Of a stretch of DNA of 64,000 bases, positions 58,784-64,000 are shown piece by piece (positions within the stretch are counted from its first letter, which is position 1; each line of letters begins with the position of its first letter). Under the pieces are notes generated by a model that saw only the letters and a list, made by a program, of their open reading frames with translations, did no database searches and was not told where the DNA came from. Both the position numbers and the translations under genes were made by a program. Source of the stretch: Leptospira sanjuanensis. GTDB lineage: Bacteria > Spirochaetota > Leptospiria > Leptospirales > Leptospiraceae. The stretch spans positions 1,368,001 through 1,432,000 of the forward strand of contig NZ_JAIZBG010000001.1 in the NCBI RefSeq assembly GCF_022267325.1. Direction: 5' to 3'.

Positions 58784-60099
58784 TTGGAAAAGAAGTTCTA
58801 CATCACTACGCTCGGTTGTCCAAAGAACACCGCGGACTCGATGAGCATGCACCATTCTCTTTTGGAAGAGGGCTTTACGCCGGCCTCTCTTCCGGAAGAA
58901 TCGGATTTTCATTTTATCAACACCTGCACCTTTATTCAATCCGCGACGGAAGAAACGATTCAAACGATTCTTTCCGCGGCTCAGGTCAAAAAACAACATC
59001 ATCAAAAACTCGTGGTAGTGGGTTGTTTTGCGGAACGTTATCCCGATAATATCAGCGCGGAAATCCCCGAAGTGGATCTGTTTTTCGGAACCGGAAGATA
59101 CGCCGAAGCGGGAAAAATTCTCCGGGATAAATTTCCCGATCTTTCCCCACCGAAACTCGAATTCAACGAAGATCTATTAGAAAGATTGAAACTGTCTTCG
59201 GGGATCGAAAACTACTCGAGGCCGTATGCGTATGTGAAGGTTTCGGACGGCTGCAACCGCGGTTGTTCCTTCTGCATCATCCCGTCTTTTCGCGGAAAGT
59301 TCAGAGAATCTCCCGTCGACGATATTCTCCGTGATACCGCCCGCGCGATCCGCGCGGGCGCCAAAGAAATCTGCCTCGTCTCTCAAGACACCGTATATTA
59401 CGGAAGGGATTCGGAAGTTCTTTTGGATATGGTTCGCAAAGTTTCCGAAATCGATTCTTTGGAAATTTTGAGACTTCTGTATTTGTATCCGGATAAAAAA
59501 ACGGAAAAGTTGATCCGCCTCATGGGTCAAACTCCGAAAATCGCTCCGTATCTCGAGTCCCCTTTGCAACACGTTTCCTCTAAAATTTTAAAAAGTATGA
59601 ACCGTGCCGGAGAAAGTTCTTATTTCAAAGATCTTTTTTCGCTCGCAAGAGAAGTAAAACCTGGATTGGAAATCCGCACTTCGTTTATCATCGGTTATCC
59701 GGGAGAAGACGCGGACGACGTAGATCAGATTCTCCGATTTATCGAAGAGACAAGACCGGAAAAAGTGAATCTCTTTTCTTATTCTCCTCAGGAAGGAACC
59801 AGGGGCGCCGAAACCAAACAGACGGTTTCCGAAAAAGAAAAATCCAAGCGAATCAATATGATCCGGGATGCCCATCTCGCGATTTTGGAAGAGATTCACG
59901 AGTCCAGAATCGGCAAAACCTACGACGCGATCGTGGATGCGATCGAAGACGGACAGGCGGTCGTAAGAAGACTGCAGGACGCTCCGGAAATGGACGAGGT
60001 CGTCTACGTGGACGACGCATCCCTGCTTCCCGGAACGATCGGCAAAGTGAGAATCGATTCCTTCTACGAGTATGACATGAACGGAACCTGGGTTTCCCA

Positions 60100-60103
<4 letters not shown>
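58784..60103 (+). CDS. rimO: Ribosomal protein S12 methylthiotransferase
   Basis: RimO adds a methylthio group to Asp of S12 (Asp88/89). In 439 residues: N-terminal cluster-binding cysteines C12, C48 and C81, radical-SAM CNRGCSFC (C157, C161, C164), and a C-terminal TRAM domain. The MiaB paralogue would have a longer C-terminal part with different motifs; TLGCPKN and the length favour RimO. TTG start. Overlaps pgsA by 4 nt. Confidence 0.93.
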
Positions 60104-61832
<1,729 letters not shown>

Positions 61833-61876
61833 CTGGAAAAATACTGGTTAGAATCCTCGAATACAGGGAATAAAAA

Positions 61877-62202
61877 ATGACTCTGAACTCAATCATTCTA
61901 TTACAACTGGCTCAGGCGGCGGGAGAAGGCGACAAGTCCCCTTTTTCCACTCTTCTCCTGATCCCGATCATGCTCGTTATCATGTATTTTCTCGTGATCC
62001 GTCCTCAAAGAAGCGAAGAAAAGAAACGCAAAGAGATGATCGACAGCCTCAAAAAAGGGGACGAGGTCGTAACGTCTTCCGGGATTCACGGTAAAGTCGT
62101 GGAAATCAAGGACAACAACGAAGTAGTCGTTCTCAACATCGCAAAGGATACGAACGTTTCCTTTACGGCAAGCACCGTTTTGAAAAAGAAACAAGCAGAC
62201 AA

Positions 62203-62206
<4 letters not shown>
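61877..62206 (+). CDS. yajC: Preprotein translocase accessory subunit YajC
   Basis: YajC associates with SecDF. In 109 residues: one membrane helix at about 22-42 (LLLIPIMLVIMYFLVIRPQRSEEKKRKE), then a small soluble domain (GDEVVTSSGIHGKVVEIKDNNEVVVLNIAKDTNVSF). The RPQR after the helix is the family hallmark. Overlaps the next gene by 4 nt; secD follows two genes on. Confidence 0.93.
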
Positions 62207-62992
<786 letters not shown>

Positions 62993-62993
62993 A

Positions 62994-64000
<1,007 letters not shown>

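Overview
The window reads as chromosomal core DNA of a spirochete of the genus Leptospira. The grounds are gene content and order (rimP-nusA-infB-rbfA-truB-rpsO-pnp, a cdaA-cdaR-acpS-bactofilin run leading into rpsB-tsf-pyrH-frr), a DUF1564 protein (a family I know as Leptospira-rich), spirochete-style lipoprotein signals, and short intergenic motifs with a GTNGGAACTNNNAC core that I associate with leptospires. G+C looks moderate, around the mid-40s by eye, so a pathogen-lineage species of higher G+C is plausible; species cannot be fixed from this sequence. No rRNA, tRNA, CRISPR array, transposase or prophage gene was found.

Layout. 1-5830: end of an unknown gene, a bactofilin, pdxA, small membrane and TPR proteins, an XRE regulator and a WecA/MraY-like transferase on the minus strand. 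5920-21839: a dense plus-strand run (gaps mostly under 25 nt, many overlaps) carrying dapA, dapB, cdaA, cdaR, acpS, an orphan cyclase-tail TPR module, a second bactofilin, a DUF4321-like membrane protein, rpsB, tsf, pyrH, frr, uppS, cdsA, dxr, rseP, proS, trpB and trpA. It couples lysine/peptidoglycan precursor supply, c-di-AMP synthesis, translation and isoprenoid/phospholipid synthesis. 21918-26677: a CHASE2 adenylate cyclase, dxs and a TPR protein. 27026-38345: mixed-strand accessory and conserved hypothetical genes, including a large CRP-fold protein, a DUF1343 (NamZ-like) protein, a TPMT-like methyltransferase, and a lipoprotein-nnrDE-membrane protein operon.

38482-48138: the transcription/translation operon rimP-nusA-infB-rbfA-truB-rpsO-pnp followed by an M16 peptidase, with a canonical intrinsic terminator between nusA and infB and a 36-bp in-frame repeat array inside infB. 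48560-56597: accessory genes (VOC protein, dut, luciferase-like oxidoreductase), ftsK and a DUF1564 gene. 56922-64000: lolA-like, rodZ-like, rimO, pgsA, trpD, yajC, an unknown Ser/Lys-rich membrane protein and the start of secD, which runs off the end.

The most unusual signal lies between genes. Two families of short imperfect palindromes (A: GTNGGAACTNNNAC; B: arms like TTTATACGA and TCGTATAAA) occupy six of the seven gaps between convergent genes, often expanded into tandem arrays of 35, 52 or 66 bp. Other items worth following are a stand-alone copy of the C-terminal tail normally fused to CHASE2 cyclases, an 87-bp stem-loop-rich segment bounded by 8-bp direct repeats, and the Gly/Gln/Tyr/Arg repeat domain of IF2.
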